DNA of 64,000 nucleotides from Bordetella genomosp. 13 (GTDB lineage Bacteria > Pseudomonadota > Gammaproteobacteria > Burkholderiales > Burkholderiaceae_B). This document shows positions 19,241 through 28,372 of this stretch, in pieces. A program made the position numbers and the translations under genes. The first letter of the stretch is position 1; each line of letters begins with the position of its first letter. Where the stretch lies: assembly GCF_007679965.1 (NCBI RefSeq), contig NZ_VEHL01000001.1, positions 1,054,001 to 1,118,000 of the forward strand. Direction: 5' to 3'. The notes under the pieces are model-generated. The model did no database searches and was not told the origin of the DNA. It worked only from the letters and a program-made list of their open reading frames with translations.

Positions 19241-19492
19241 TCAGCCTCCGGTGACGGGCTCGAAGATGGCCACCTCGTCGCCCGGCTGCACCGGCACGGT
19301 GCCCTTGGCGTGCTCGTGGTTGACGGCCAGCCGCAGGCGCGGCGCGGGCCCCAGCTGGGGATAGCGCTGCTGCAGCTCGGCCAGCAGCTGGGCGCCGGTG
19401 GTGGCGCCGGACAGCGGCCAGCTTTCGGAACGCTTGCCGATCAGCTCCGCCACGCGGGCGAAGTACAGCAGGTTAATCGTTGCGCCATTCAC
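19241..19492 (-). CDS. moaD: Molybdopterin synthase sulfur carrier subunit
   Basis: An 83-residue ubiquitin-like protein ending in PVTGG; the terminal Gly-Gly is adenylated and turned into the thiocarboxylate that supplies sulfur to MoaE. Other MoaD features are INLLYFARVAELIG at the N-terminus and VPVQPGDEVAIFEPV before the tail. The start is GTG at 19492, which lies 20 bases inside the end of moaC, so translation of the two genes is probably coupled. Confidence 0.93.
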   Translation of the reverse strand: MNGATINLLYFARVAELIGKRSESWPLSGATTGAQLLAELQQRYPQLGPAPRLRLAVNHEHAKGTVPVQPGDEVAIFEPVTGG

Positions 19493-19961
19493 CGCTTTTT
19501 CCTCCTGCCTTGTATTCCAGGCGTATCTGTTCGACGACGATGCCCTTGTCGGCGGCCTTGCACATGTCGTAGATGGTGAGCGCGGCGACGCTGCACGCGG
19601 TCATGGCTTCCATCTCGACGCCGGTCTTGTACTGCGTGCGGCAGGTGGCGCGGATCTCGACGGCATGGGCCTGGTCCAGCAGGCCGAAGTCGATGCCGAC
19701 GAAGGCCAGGGGCAGGCTGTGGCACAGCGGGATCAGCTCGGCGCAGCGCTTGGCCGCCAGCACGGCGGCCACGCGGGCGGTGTTGAGCACTTCGCCCTTG
19801 CCCTGGCCGGGCGCGGTCAACAGGCCATAGGCGTGGGCATTCATGCGTACGCGGCCGTACGCGATCGCCACGCGGTCGGTGTCGGACTTGGCACCGACAT
19901 CGACCATGCGGACCTGGCCGGATTCATCCAGGTGGCTGAGCGTGGGTAGGGATGACGACAT
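19473..19961 (-). CDS. moaC: Cyclic pyranopterin monophosphate synthase
   Basis: A 162-residue MoaC that converts the MoaA product into cPMP. Diagnostic blocks are VDVGAKSDTDRVAIAYGRV, GEVLNTARVAAVLAAKRCAELIPLCHSLPL and GVEMEAMTACSVAALTIYDMCKA with the conserved active-site Asp and Lys in DMCKAADKG. It heads the reverse-strand cofactor operon. The ATG at 19961 matches the usual family length; an upstream in-frame ATG at 19994 would add 11 residues. Neither has a strong ribosome site. Confidence 0.92.
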   Translation of the reverse strand: MSSSLPTLSHLDESGQVRMVDVGAKSDTDRVAIAYGRVRMNAHAYGLLTAPGQGKGEVLNTARVAAVLAAKRCAELIPLCHSLPLAFVGIDFGLLDQAHAVEIRATCRTQYKTGVEMEAMTACSVAALTIYDMCKAADKGIVVEQIRLEYKAGGKSGEWRND

Positions 19962-20187
19962 GGTGGGATTTCGATCGAACAGAGGTTGGTTCATCGGGCG
20001 GCGCAGCAGGCTGGCCGCCTCTCGCGCCTATGATAGACGAGCCGGGGACGGGGCGCGATAATCGCCGCAGTCCACGCCGGCCGTCCGGATGCCATGACGC
20101 GCCGGCGCGCGCACGCCGATGCATGCACGTCGATTTTTCCCGCGGTACATCCCACATCATTTCCGTCCACTCCCGGAGGCTCGCACC

Positions 20188-21072
20188 ATGGAAGTCAAGG
20201 ATCCCGAATTCGACAGTCTGCTGCCCCCGCTGCGCGTCTCGCGCCGCGGTTTCATCGTCACCAGCGTGGCGACGGGCTTCTCGCTGGCCGCGGGCCAGGC
20301 CAACGCGCAGACCGCCATCCAGACCGATGCCAAGGGCCTCACGGCCGGCAAGGTGCAGATTCCCACCGCCGACGGCAACATGCCCGCCTACCGCGCGGCG
20401 CCGGCCGGCAAGAAGAACCTGCCCACCATCCTGGTGGTGTCCGAGATCTTCGGCGTGCACGAGTACATCCAGGATGTCTGCCGCCGCCTGGCGCACGCGG
20501 GCTACCTGGCCATCGCGCCCGAACTGTTCGCGCGCCACGGCGATCCCTCCAAGTACACCGACATCCCCACGCTGCGCGCGGAAGTGGTCGACAAGGCCGG
20601 CGACGCGCAGGTCATGGGCGACCTGGACGCCGCCGCCAAGTGGGCCACCACCGAAGGCGGCGCGGCCGAGAAACTGGGCATCGTGGGCTTCTGCTGGGGC
20701 GGCCGCAACGTCTGGCTGTACAGCGCGCACAATCCCAAACTGAAGGCCGGCGCCGCGTGGTACGGCCAGTTGGGCGGACAGCCCAGCGAGCTGAAGCCGG
20801 CCCCCGTGCTCAGCCTGGTCGACAAGCTGCACGCGCCGGTGCTGGGCGCGTACGGCGGCAAGGACGCCGGCATTCCCCTGGAAGACGTGGACAAGATGCG
20901 CGCCGCCCTGGCGAAGGGCCCCGAGGCGGCCCGCGCCTCGCGCATCGACGTGTACCCCGAGGCGGGCCATGCCTTCCACGCCGACTACCGCCCCAGCTAC
21001 CGCAAGACCGAGGCCGAGCAGGCCTGGAAGCGCATGATGGACTGGTTCGCCACGCACGGCCTGTCGGCTTGA
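20188..21072 (+). CDS. Dienelactone hydrolase family protein with Tat-type N-terminus
   Basis: A 294-residue alpha/beta hydrolase. The N-terminus has a twin-arginine-like SRRGFIVTSVATGFSLAAGQANAQ, with a likely cleavage after ANA, so the enzyme probably acts in the periplasm. The dienelactone-hydrolase triad is recognisable: Cys in GFCWGGRN, Asp in GGKDAG and His in EAGHAFHADYR, with the conserved Glu in VVSEIFGVHE. The ATG at 20188 has CGGAGG upstream. The natural substrate is unknown; many Tat-exported members act on non-chloroaromatic esters or lactones. Confidence 0.88.
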   Translation: MEVKDPEFDSLLPPLRVSRRGFIVTSVATGFSLAAGQANAQTAIQTDAKGLTAGKVQIPTADGNMPAYRAAPAGKKNLPTILVVSEIFGVHEYIQDVCRRLAHAGYLAIAPELFARHGDPSKYTDIPTLRAEVVDKAGDAQVMGDLDAAAKWATTEGGAAEKLGIVGFCWGGRNVWLYSAHNPKLKAGAAWYGQLGGQPSELKPAPVLSLVDKLHAPVLGAYGGKDAGIPLEDVDKMRAALAKGPEAARASRIDVYPEAGHAFHADYRPSYRKTEAEQAWKRMMDWFATHGLSA

Positions 21073-21267
21073 TCGCGGCCTGATCACGCCCCGATCCGGG
21101 CCGAAGCCGGCCTGATCGCCGTTGGATCCGGACGGGCGCCGTTCCTGCCGGTTGCGGGTGGTTGCAGCTTGCAGCATCGGCCGCCGTCGCGGCCGCCGAG
21201 TCGATCTATGATTGAGGCAGCGGACGCGGCGCATGCCGCGTCTCATTCCCCCATCACGGAGAGGTCC

Positions 21268-21771
21268 ATGACCATCAAAGTCGGCGATCGCGTGCCCGAC
21301 GGCACGCTGACCGAATTCATCGAAACCGAGACCGAGGGCTGCCAGCTCGGTCCCAATGCCTTCCAGGTGTCCGACCTGGTCCGCGGCAAGAAGATCGCGC
21401 TGTTCGCCGTGCCCGGCGCCTTCACGCCGACGTGCTCGGCCAAGCACCTGCCCGGCTTCGTCACCAAGGCACAGCAACTGCGCGACAAGGGCGTGGACGA
21501 AGTGTGGTGCGTGTCGGTCAACGATGCCTTCGTGATGGGCGCCTGGGGGCGCGAGCAGAAGGCCGCCGGCCAGGTGCGCATGCTGGCCGACGGCGCTGCC
21601 GTCTGGACGCGCGCGCTGGGCCTGGAACTGGACCTGACGCAACGCGGCATGGGCGTGCGCTCGCAACGCTACTCGGCGCTGATCGACGATGGCGTCGTCA
21701 AGACGCTGAACGTCGAGGCCCCCGGCAAGTTCGAGGTCAGCGACGTCGACACGATGCTGTCGCAGGCCTGA
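21268..21771 (+). CDS. Peroxiredoxin (Prx5 type, redoxin domain)
   Basis: A 167-residue thiol peroxidase. The peroxidatic cysteine lies in VPGAFTPTCSAKHLPGF (Cys near residue 50), the standard Prx5 active site, followed by CVSVNDAFVMGAWG. It reduces H2O2 and alkyl hydroperoxides, usually using glutathione/glutaredoxin or thioredoxin. A ribosome site ACGGAGAGG precedes the ATG at 21268. The 195 bases upstream hold no other gene. Confidence 0.92.
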   Translation: MTIKVGDRVPDGTLTEFIETETEGCQLGPNAFQVSDLVRGKKIALFAVPGAFTPTCSAKHLPGFVTKAQQLRDKGVDEVWCVSVNDAFVMGAWGREQKAAGQVRMLADGAAVWTRALGLELDLTQRGMGVRSQRYSALIDDGVVKTLNVEAPGKFEVSDVDTMLSQA

Positions 21772-21850
21772 TCCTTTCCCGTCGCACCCACGGCCGGGCA
21801 CGCCATGCGCGCCCCGGCCGGCAATCCCGCCGCGCACCGGCCGCGTTGCC

Positions 21851-23335
21851 ATGATTTCCACACTCTCGACGTTCTCCCCGCTGTATAGCGCCACGCTGCT
21901 GATGCTCATCGGCACGGGCCTGTTCAACACCTACATGGGCCTGCGGCTGTCGCAGGCGGCCGTCAGCGAGACCTGGATCGGCCTGCTGATGGCCGGCTAT
22001 TACTTCGGCCTGGTCTGCGGCGCCCGCCTGGGCCACAAGCTGATCATCCGGGTGGGCCACATACGCGCGTTCTCGGCGTGCGCGGCCGTCGCCACCAGCA
22101 TGATCCTGGGGCAGATGCTGATCCCCGATCCCATCTACTGGCTGCCGCTGCGCATCATCGCCGGCGTGGTGATGGTGACCGAGCTGATGGTCATCGAAAG
22201 CTGGCTGAACGAACAGACCGAGAACAGCCAGCGCGGCCGGGTGTTCTCCCTCTACATGGCCGTGTCCGGCCTGGGCACCGTGCTGGGGCAGCTGGCCCTG
22301 ACGCTGTACGCCACCATGGACAACGGCCCGCTGACGATGGTGGCCATGTGCATGGTGCTGTGCCTGGTGCCCATCGCCATCACCGCGCGTTCGCATCCGC
22401 CCACGCCGCTGCCGGCGCCGCTGGACCTGCGCTTCTACGTGAAGCGAGTGCCGCTGTCGCTGACGGTGCTGTTCGTGGCGGGCAACCTGTCCGGCGCGTT
22501 CTACGGCCTGGCGCCGGTGTACGCACTGAAATACGGCCTGACGACGCCCCAGGTGGCGGTGTTCGTGGCTTCGGCCGTCACGTGCGGCCTGCTGTCGCAG
22601 TGGCCCATGGGCTGGCTGTCCGACCGCATCAACCGCGCGGGCCTGATCCGCTTCAACGCGGCGCTGCTGGTGCTGCTGCCGGTGGCCATGTGGGGCTTCG
22701 TCACGCTGCCGTACTGGCTGCTGATCGCGCTGTCCTGCGTGTTCGGCGTGCTGCAGTTCACGTTGTATCCGCTGGGCGCCGCCTTCGCCAACGACCACGT
22801 CGAGCCGCAGCGGCGCGTCAGCCTCAGCGCCATCCTGCTGATGACGTACGGCGTGGGCGCCTGCCTGGGTCCGCTGATCGCCGGCTTCCTGATGTCGATG
22901 GCCGGGCCGGCGATGTACTACGTCTTCATCTCGGCCTGCGCGCTCATACTCGTGTGGCGCGTGCAGCCCAGCCGAGTCACCGGCGCGCACCAGGTCGACG
23001 AGGCGCCCACGCACTTCGTGCCCATGCCCGATTCGCTGCAGAGCTCGCCCGCGTCGGTCCAGTTGGACCCGCGGGTCGATCCCGAGCTGGACGTGACCAT
23101 GGAAATGGCCGAGCCCCAGCCCGACGTGGTGACGCCGCCGGCCTCGGCCAGCGAGGCGCCCGCAGTGGAAGAGAGCGCCGTCCATCGCGCGGCGGACATG
23201 CCGGACATGTCTGCCGAAGATGCCTTGATCCCGGGCGCCGAGGCGCCTGGGGGTGCCCGGTCGGGCGTCGTTGCTTCGGGGGCTGCTGCGCCGGGCGTCG
23301 ACCCGCCGAAGCAGGACGTGCGTACGGGTACTTGA
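21851..23335 (+). CDS. MFS transporter (YcaD-like) with long disordered C-terminal tail
   Basis: A 494-residue protein. The first ~370 residues form about 12 membrane segments with YcaD-type features (GLRLSQAAVSETWIGLLMAGYYFGLVCGA, MVIESWLNEQTENSQRGRVFSLYMA, QWPMGWLSDRINR). After RVQPSRVTGAHQVDE comes a ~115-residue acidic Pro/Ala/Ser-rich tail with no recognisable domain, unusual for the family. The substrate is unknown. It converges with ruvB; a small CCGAC/GTCGG hairpin lies in the gap at 23379-23392. Confidence 0.82.
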   Translation: MISTLSTFSPLYSATLLMLIGTGLFNTYMGLRLSQAAVSETWIGLLMAGYYFGLVCGARLGHKLIIRVGHIRAFSACAAVATSMILGQMLIPDPIYWLPLRIIAGVVMVTELMVIESWLNEQTENSQRGRVFSLYMAVSGLGTVLGQLALTLYATMDNGPLTMVAMCMVLCLVPIAITARSHPPTPLPAPLDLRFYVKRVPLSLTVLFVAGNLSGAFYGLAPVYALKYGLTTPQVAVFVASAVTCGLLSQWPMGWLSDRINRAGLIRFNAALLVLLPVAMWGFVTLPYWLLIALSCVFGVLQFTLYPLGAAFANDHVEPQRRVSLSAILLMTYGVGACLGPLIAGFLMSMAGPAMYYVFISACALILVWRVQPSRVTGAHQVDEAPTHFVPMPDSLQSSPASVQLDPRVDPELDVTMEMAEPQPDVVTPPASASEAPAVEESAVHRAADMPDMSAEDALIPGAEAPGGARSGVVASGAAAPGVDPPKQDVRTGT

Positions 23336-23448
23336 GTCGCATCCGGGGAAGGGGTCGGCAGCGGCCTGCCCTGACGCACCGACGGGCGTCGGCCGGCACC
23401 CCGGTGCGGGAAGGCGCCGCCGGATTCCTCGCCCGGCGCGCCGTGCCG

Positions 23449-24522
23449 TCAGTCGAACAGTTCGCCGCTGCCCGAGCCGGTGCGGCCGGCCGGCACGGCC
23501 AGCCCCAGGTGCCGCCACGTGGTCTGCGTGGCCATGCGCCCGCGCGGGGTGCGCTGCAGATAGCCGTGCTGGATCAGGTAGGGCTCGATGACGTCCTCGA
23601 TGGTGTCGCGCTCTTCGCCGATGGCCGCGGCCAGGCTGTCCACGCCCACCGGGCCGCCGTCGAACTTGTGCACGATGGCTTCCAGCAGCTTGCGGTCCAT
23701 CAGGTCCAGGCCCTGCGGATCGACTTCCAGCATGGACAGCGCGCGGCCGGCCACGTCGGCGTCGATGATGCCGCCCGCCTTCACTTCCGCGTAGTCGCGC
23801 ACGCGCCGCAGCAGGCGGTTGGCGATGCGTGGCGTGCCGCGTGCGCGGCGCGCCACTTCCTGGGCGCCCTCGGGCGTGATGGTGGCGTTCAGCAGCCCCG
23901 CGCTGCGCGTGACGATGCGCGACAGGTCGGCCACGTCGTAGAACTCCAACCGCGAGACGATGCCGAAGCGGTCGCGCAGCGGGTTGGTCAGCATGCCCGC
24001 GCGCGTGGTGGCGCCCACCAGCGTGAAGGGCTGCAGATCCAGCTTGACGCTGCGCGCGGCCGGACCTTCGCCGATCAGGATGTCGATCTGGAAGTCTTCC
24101 AGCGCAGGGTAGAGGATTTCCTCGACCACGGGCGACAGCCGGTGGATCTCGTCGATGAACAGGACGTCGTTGCGTTCCAGGTTGGTCAGCAGCGCGGCCA
24201 GGTCGCCGGGGCGCTCCAGCACGGGGCCGGACGTCTGGCGCAGCTGCACGCCCATTTCGTGCGCGATGATGTGCGCCAGCGTGGTCTTGCCCAGGCCCGG
24301 CGGACCGAACAGCAGCACGTGGTCGAGCGCCTCGTTGCGCCCGCGGGCCGCCGCGATGAAGATCTCCAGCTGTTCGCGCGCGCGTGCCTGCCCCACGTAC
24401 TCCTGCAGCGCTTTCGGCCGCAAGGCGCGTTCGATGGATTCTTCGTTGGGCGAGGTGGGCTGCGGCGCGACCAGTCGGGGCGCGTCGGGCAGGGAGGAAA
24501 GCGAGTCGTTCTGGATGGCCAT
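23449..24522 (-). CDS. ruvB: Holliday junction branch migration helicase RuvB
   Basis: A 357-residue AAA+ motor that drives branch migration with RuvA. Walker A is [15 protein letters not shown], Walker B is [10 protein letters not shown], sensor I is [18 protein letters not shown], and the C-terminal winged-helix domain includes [15 protein letters not shown]. The start at 24522 (MAIQND) gives the normal length. In many relatives ruvA and ruvB are adjacent; here they are separated by about 3.3 kb holding four genes. Confidence 0.96.
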   Translation of the reverse strand: MAIQNDSLSSLPDAPRLVAPQPTSPNEESIERALRPKALQEYVGQARAREQLEIFIAAARGRNEALDHVLLFGPPGLGKTTLAHIIAHEMGVQLRQTSGPVLERPGDLAALLTNLERNDVLFIDEIHRLSPVVEEILYPALEDFQIDILIGEGPAARSVKLDLQPFTLVGATTRAGMLTNPLRDRFGIVSRLEFYDVADLSRIVTRSAGLLNATITPEGAQEVARRARGTPRIANRLLRRVRDYAEVKAGGIIDADVAGRALSMLEVDPQGLDLMDRKLLEAIVHKFDGGPVGVDSLAAAIGEERDTIEDVIEPYLIQHGYLQRTPRGRMATQTTWRHLGLAVPAGRTGSGSGELFD

Positions 24523-24720
24523 GGTTCGTAGCGCGGGCGGATGCGCGAGGCCATGGTACACCACGCCGCCGCGTGGGCGGTGCGTCTCGGGGCGCACGCG
24601 CGGCATGCCCCGCGGCGGCCGGTTCGGCGCGGCAGGGCGACGCTGCGGCGGGCCCTCACGACACCTGGGCCCCAGGCGTATGATGCCGTTTTGCTCTCAT
24701 TTCGTTACGCCAGGATCCCC

Positions 24721-25689
24721 ATGCCGACTGCCCTGCCCACGTATTCCGACGTCGTCCGCGCCAGCGAAGTGCTGGCGGGCGTCGCGCACCGTACCCCGGT
24801 CCTTACCTCGGCCACCGCCGACGCGCTGGCCGGCGCCAGGCTGTACTTCAAGTGCGAAAACCTGCAGCGCATGGGCGCGTTCAAATTCCGCGGCGGCTAT
24901 TTCGCCATCTCGCAGCTCACGGCCGAGCAGCGCGCGGCCGGCGTCATCACGTTCTCGTCGGGCAACCACGCCCAGGCCATCGCGCTGAGCGCGCGCCTGC
25001 AGGGCGTGCAGGCCACCATCGTCATGCCCGAGGACGCCCCGGCCGCCAAGAAGGCCGCCACGCAGGGCTACGGCGGCAACGTGGTCACCTACGACCGCTA
25101 CAAGGACGACCGCGAGGCCGTGGCCCGCGCCCTCCAGGAAAAGACCGGCGCCTCGCTGATCCCGCCCTACGACCACCAGGACGTGATCGCCGGCCAGGGC
25201 ACGGCCGCCAAGGAACTGTTCGAGGAAGTGGGCGAGCTGGACTACCTGTTCGTCTGCCTGGGCGGGGGCGGCCTCTTGTCGGGTTCGCTGCTGTCGGCCA
25301 AGGCGCTGTCGCCGTTGTGCGAGGTCTACGGCGTCGAGCCCGAGGCCGGCAACGACGGCCAGCAGTCGCTGCGCAAGGGCGAAGTGGTGGGCATCCCCAC
25401 GCCCAAGACCCTGGCCGACGGCGCGGCCACCACGCACCTGGGCGACCTGACCTTCCCCATCATCCGCGACAACGTCACCGACATCCTCACCGTCAGCGAC
25501 GACCAGCTGGCGCAGACCATGCGGCTGTTCGCCGAACGCCTGAAGATCGTGGTCGAACCCACCGGCTGCCTGGCCGCGGCCGCCGTGCTGCACAAGAAGG
25601 TGGCGATTCCGGCCGGCGCGCGGGTCGGGGTGATCCTCAGCGGCGGCAACGTCGACCTGGCCAGCTACGGCCGCCTGCTGGCGGGCTGA
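24721..25689 (+). CDS. PLP-dependent threonine/serine ammonia-lyase family protein
   Basis: A 322-residue fold-type II PLP enzyme. The Schiff-base lysine is in MGAFKFRGGY (near residue 54), the substrate loop is SSGNHAQAIAL, the phosphate-binding loop is CLGGGGLLSGS and the pyridine-nitrogen Ser is in ILSGGNVDL. It lacks the regulatory ACT domain of IlvA, so it is closer to catabolic threonine dehydratase, serine racemase or threo-3-hydroxyaspartate ammonia-lyase. Sequence alone does not separate these. AGGA precedes the ATG at 24721. Confidence 0.87.
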   Translation: MPTALPTYSDVVRASEVLAGVAHRTPVLTSATADALAGARLYFKCENLQRMGAFKFRGGYFAISQLTAEQRAAGVITFSSGNHAQAIALSARLQGVQATIVMPEDAPAAKKAATQGYGGNVVTYDRYKDDREAVARALQEKTGASLIPPYDHQDVIAGQGTAAKELFEEVGELDYLFVCLGGGGLLSGSLLSAKALSPLCEVYGVEPEAGNDGQQSLRKGEVVGIPTPKTLADGAATTHLGDLTFPIIRDNVTDILTVSDDQLAQTMRLFAERLKIVVEPTGCLAAAAVLHKKVAIPAGARVGVILSGGNVDLASYGRLLAG

Positions 25690-25721
25690 GCCAACTGTCC
25701 CTGCCGGGTTTAAATGTCTGA

Positions 25722-25752
25722 AAAATCAGGGGTTTTGCGGTAGAATAACAAG
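25722..25752 (+). promoter_or_regulatory. Candidate promoter of the VbhA/Fic operon, possibly leaderless
   Basis: A TAGAAT -10-like hexamer at 25741-25746 lies so close to the antitoxin ATG at 25753 that transcription would begin at or next to the start codon, and no ribosome site is seen. Upstream, CTGA-AAAA-TCAG (25718-25729) forms a short palindrome where an autoregulator could bind. The -35 region is weak. This AT-rich patch differs clearly from neighbouring DNA. Confidence 0.4.
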
Positions 25753-26004
25753 ATGTTCCGAACGCCGAAAACCCCTGCCGCCACGCCCTCCCGGGCATCG
25801 GGCGCAGCCTTATCCATGGTCGCCGAGCAAGAACGGGTCGAACGCATGGCGGCCATACGCAGCGCGCTGGCCAGCCAGCGAATCGAAGGCCTCGAGCCCG
25901 ACCCCCGCGCCGTGGCCGACGCCGAGCGCTGGGCGCGCGGCGAAATCACCATCGGCGCCGCCGTGGCGGATTTCAAGATGCGGGTGCGGCTCGACATGGC
26001 ATGA
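25753..26004 (+). CDS. Antitoxin VbhA-type (Fic inhibitor)
   Basis: An 83-residue helical protein upstream of, and overlapping, a Fic gene. It carries the class I Fic inhibitor motif [S/T]xxxE[G/N] as SQRIEG (Ser41, Glu45, Gly46). In VbhA-VbhT and related FicT modules the glutamate of this helix blocks ATP gamma-phosphate binding in the Fic active site. The following PDPRAVADAERWARGEIT matches the antitoxin-family pattern after the inhibitory helix. The stop overlaps the fic ATG (ATGA at 26001-26004). Confidence 0.85.
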   Translation: MFRTPKTPAATPSRASGAALSMVAEQERVERMAAIRSALASQRIEGLEPDPRAVADAERWARGEITIGAAVADFKMRVRLDMA

Positions 26005-26603
26005 AGTACGCCGGCGACCGCGGCGATCCGTACCTGTATGCGGGTACCGACGTGCTGCGCAATCTGCTGGGCATCAAGAACCAGGGCGCGCTCGACAAGG
26101 TCGAATCCACGCTGTCTTTCCTTCGTGCCGCCGAATTGCGCGAACGCCCCGTGGCAGGTCGTTTCGACCTGACCCACCTGCTGAAGATCCACGAACGCCT
26201 GTTCGGCGACGTCTATGACTGGGCGGGCCAGGTGCGCAACGTCGAGATCACCAAGGGACAGACCATGTTCGCGCGGCGGCTGATGATCGAAAGCGCCGCC
26301 GGCCAGCTGTTCGAGCAACTGGCCGACGAAAAGTACCTGCGGGGCCTGGACGCCGCCCGCTTCAGCGAGCGCGCCGGGCACTACCTGGGCGAGATCAACG
26401 TGCTGCACCCGTTCCGCGAAGGCAACGGGCGCACCCAGCGCGAGTTCATCGGGCAGATGGCGCGCCAGGCTGGCCACCGTATCGATTGGAGCGCGGTGGG
26501 GCAGGCCGAGATGGTGCGCGCCTCCATCGAGGCGTATAACGGTGATTCCGACGGTCTGGCACGCCTGGTCCGCGCCTGCTTGGACGGACCGGTCCAGGGC
26601 TGA
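26001..26603 (+). CDS. Fic family AMP-transferase toxin
   Basis: A 200-residue Fic-domain protein with the full catalytic motif HPFREGNGRTQR (His136 to Arg147), so it should be active in AMPylation. Upstream features include LLKIHERLFGDVYDWAGQVRNVEITKG, the usual helix and flap (target-docking) region. Bacterial FicT toxins of this size AMPylate gyrase and topoisomerase IV. It has no BID or other secretion domain, which favours a house-kept toxin-antitoxin role over an exported effector. Start and antitoxin stop overlap, so expression is coupled. Confidence 0.9.
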   Translation: MKYAGDRGDPYLYAGTDVLRNLLGIKNQGALDKVESTLSFLRAAELRERPVAGRFDLTHLLKIHERLFGDVYDWAGQVRNVEITKGQTMFARRLMIESAAGQLFEQLADEKYLRGLDAARFSERAGHYLGEINVLHPFREGNGRTQREFIGQMARQAGHRIDWSAVGQAEMVRASIEAYNGDSDGLARLVRACLDGPVQG

Positions 26604-26760
26604 TCCGCACCCGATGCAGGGCACGGCGTCGGTTCGAGCCGCCAGCCGCCGTCCGCGCGAGGGGTCAAATCCCGTCTGCGCGCGGGCACGCCGGTTGCGG
26701 CATGCATACCCGCCGGGGCGGAACTGCCCGGTCTACTGACGAACCAGGAGCGATTCATCG

Positions 26761-27702
26761 ATGCGTATCCTAGTCATCGGCGGCACCGGCTTTATCGGCC
26801 GTCATCTCGCGGCGCGGCTGTCGGCCGACGGCCATCGCCTGCTGGTGCCCACGCGCCGCTATGCCAATGGACGCGACCTGCAGGTGTTGCCGGCCCTCAC
26901 GCTGATCCAGGCGGACGTGCATGACGATGCCACGCTCGATCGCCTGATGGAGCAATGCGCGGCCGTCATCAACCTAGTGGGCGTGCTGCACGGCGGCCAC
27001 GGCAAGCCGTACGGCGATGCGTTCTCGCGGGCGCACGTGCAATTGCCGACGCGCATCGCGCGGGCGTGCCGCCGCAACGGGGTGGGGCGCCTGCTGCACA
27101 TGAGCGCCATGGGCGCGGATCCGCACGGCCCCAGCATGTATGCGCGCTCCAAGGGCGACGGCGAAATCGCGCTGAAAGGCGAACTGGAAGGCTGGGACGG
27201 CGGCTGGACGATCTTCCGGCCCTCCATCGTTTTCGGGCCCGACGACAACTTCACCAATCTGTTCGCGCGGCTGGCGCGGCGGTTTCCCGTGCTGCCGATG
27301 GCGGGCGCCGGCGCGCGCATCCAGCCGGTCTACGTCAGCGACGTGGCCTCGGCCATGGCCAACGTGCTGGGCAAGAGCGAGGCCTGGGGGCGCGCCTACG
27401 AGCTGTGCGGCCCGCAGGTGCACACGATGGGCGACGTGGCGCGGCTGTGTGCGATGTGGAGCGGCCATCGGCGGCCCGTCATCGACCTGCCCATGGCATT
27501 GGGCAAGCTGCAGGCCGGGTTCTTCGAGATGCTGCCCGGCACGCCGTTGATGTCGCGCGACAACCTGGATTCGCTGACCGTGGACAACGTGTGCCGGGAG
27601 GGCATGGCGCCCGAGCTGGGCGTGGTGGCCACGCCGCTGGAGGCCGTGGCGCCGGGGTATCTGCGGCGAGGCGGCCAGGCCGCCGGGACGGGCTTGCCTT
27701 GA
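26761..27702 (+). CDS. NAD(P)-binding epimerase-like protein, complex I NDUFA9 family
   Basis: A 313-residue extended SDR with the N-terminal nucleotide motif ILVIGGTGFIGRHLAARL. It follows the NDUFA9-like branch pattern, including INLVGVLHG, RLLHMSAMGAD and SMYARSKGDGEIAL (Tyr and Lys of the YxxxK-like motif) and WTIFRPSIVFGPDDNF. Bacterial members have been linked to the respiratory chain by homology only; the reaction is not known. The gene stands alone between fic and ruvA. Confidence 0.85.
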   Translation: MRILVIGGTGFIGRHLAARLSADGHRLLVPTRRYANGRDLQVLPALTLIQADVHDDATLDRLMEQCAAVINLVGVLHGGHGKPYGDAFSRAHVQLPTRIARACRRNGVGRLLHMSAMGADPHGPSMYARSKGDGEIALKGELEGWDGGWTIFRPSIVFGPDDNFTNLFARLARRFPVLPMAGAGARIQPVYVSDVASAMANVLGKSEAWGRAYELCGPQVHTMGDVARLCAMWSGHRRPVIDLPMALGKLQAGFFEMLPGTPLMSRDNLDSLTVDNVCREGMAPELGVVATPLEAVAPGYLRRGGQAAGTGLP

Positions 27703-27752
27703 GGTCCGGCGGCTTCGGCCGCGATGGGGTCCAGGTCGCAGGACGGGTTTAA

Positions 27753-27770
27753 GCCGCGGAGAGCCGCGGC
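27753..27770. terminator. GC hairpin between convergent epimerase-like gene and ruvA
   Basis: Perfect 7-bp arms GCCGCGG and CCGCGGC around a 4-base AGAG loop lie in the 97-base convergent gap. There is no T-run, so termination would need another feature or Rho; a 3'-end role is inferred from position. Confidence 0.4.
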
Positions 27771-27799
27771 CTGGAATACCCGGGCCGCGAGCCAGCCGC

Positions 27800-28372
27800 T
27801 CAGCGCACCAGCGCCTTCAACGCCAGGCGAATGCCGTCCGACACGCTGACGCCTTCCGGCAACTGCTTCAGCGCCGCCTGCGATTCCTTGTCCGAATAGC
27901 CCAGCGCCAGCAATGCGTTCAGGATGTCCGACTGGCTGTCGGGCACGGCGTGCGGCGTGGCGCCGATGTCGGCGCCCAGCTTGCCGCGCAGCTCCAGCAG
28001 CAGGCGTTCGGCGGTCTTCTTGCCGATACCGGGTACTCGCGTCAGGCGCCCTGATTCCTGCAGCGTGACGGCCTGCGCCAGTTCGGTCACCGACAAGCCC
28101 GACAGCAGCGCCAGCGCCATGCGCGCGCCCACGCCGGTGATCTTGATCAACTGGCGGAACGCGGCGCGCTCGGATTGCGAGGCGAAGCCGAACAGCAGGT
28201 GCGCGTCCTCGCGCACGATCACGTGGGTATGCAGCGTGACGCGCGCGCCGTTTTCCGGCAGCGCATATAGCGTGCTCATGGGCACGTCGACTTCATAGCC
28301 GACGCCATTGACGTCCACCAGGACGGTGGGCGGGGTCTTTTCCAGCAGGGTTCCGGTCAGGCGGCCGATCAT
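27800..28372 (-). CDS. ruvA: Holliday junction branch migration protein RuvA
   Basis: A 190-residue RuvA that binds the four-way junction as a tetramer and loads RuvB. Domain I starts [12 protein letters not shown]. The helix-hairpin-helix region contains [19 protein letters not shown] and [23 protein letters not shown]. Domain III at the C-terminus ([20 protein letters not shown]) contacts RuvB. The ATG at 28372 gives the standard N-terminus; 14 extra in-frame codons upstream are not expected to be translated. Confidence 0.96.
   Translation of the reverse strand: MIGRLTGTLLEKTPPTVLVDVNGVGYEVDVPMSTLYALPENGARVTLHTHVIVREDAHLLFGFASQSERAAFRQLIKITGVGARMALALLSGLSVTELAQAVTLQESGRLTRVPGIGKKTAERLLLELRGKLGADIGATPHAVPDSQSDILNALLALGYSDKESQAALKQLPEGVSVSDGIRLALKALVR

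Noticed and set aside
26631-26676. GGTTCGAGCC and a nearby GGGGTCAAATCCC look like tRNA T-arms
   Set aside because: No acceptor, D or anticodon stems could be paired around either, so no tRNA is called.
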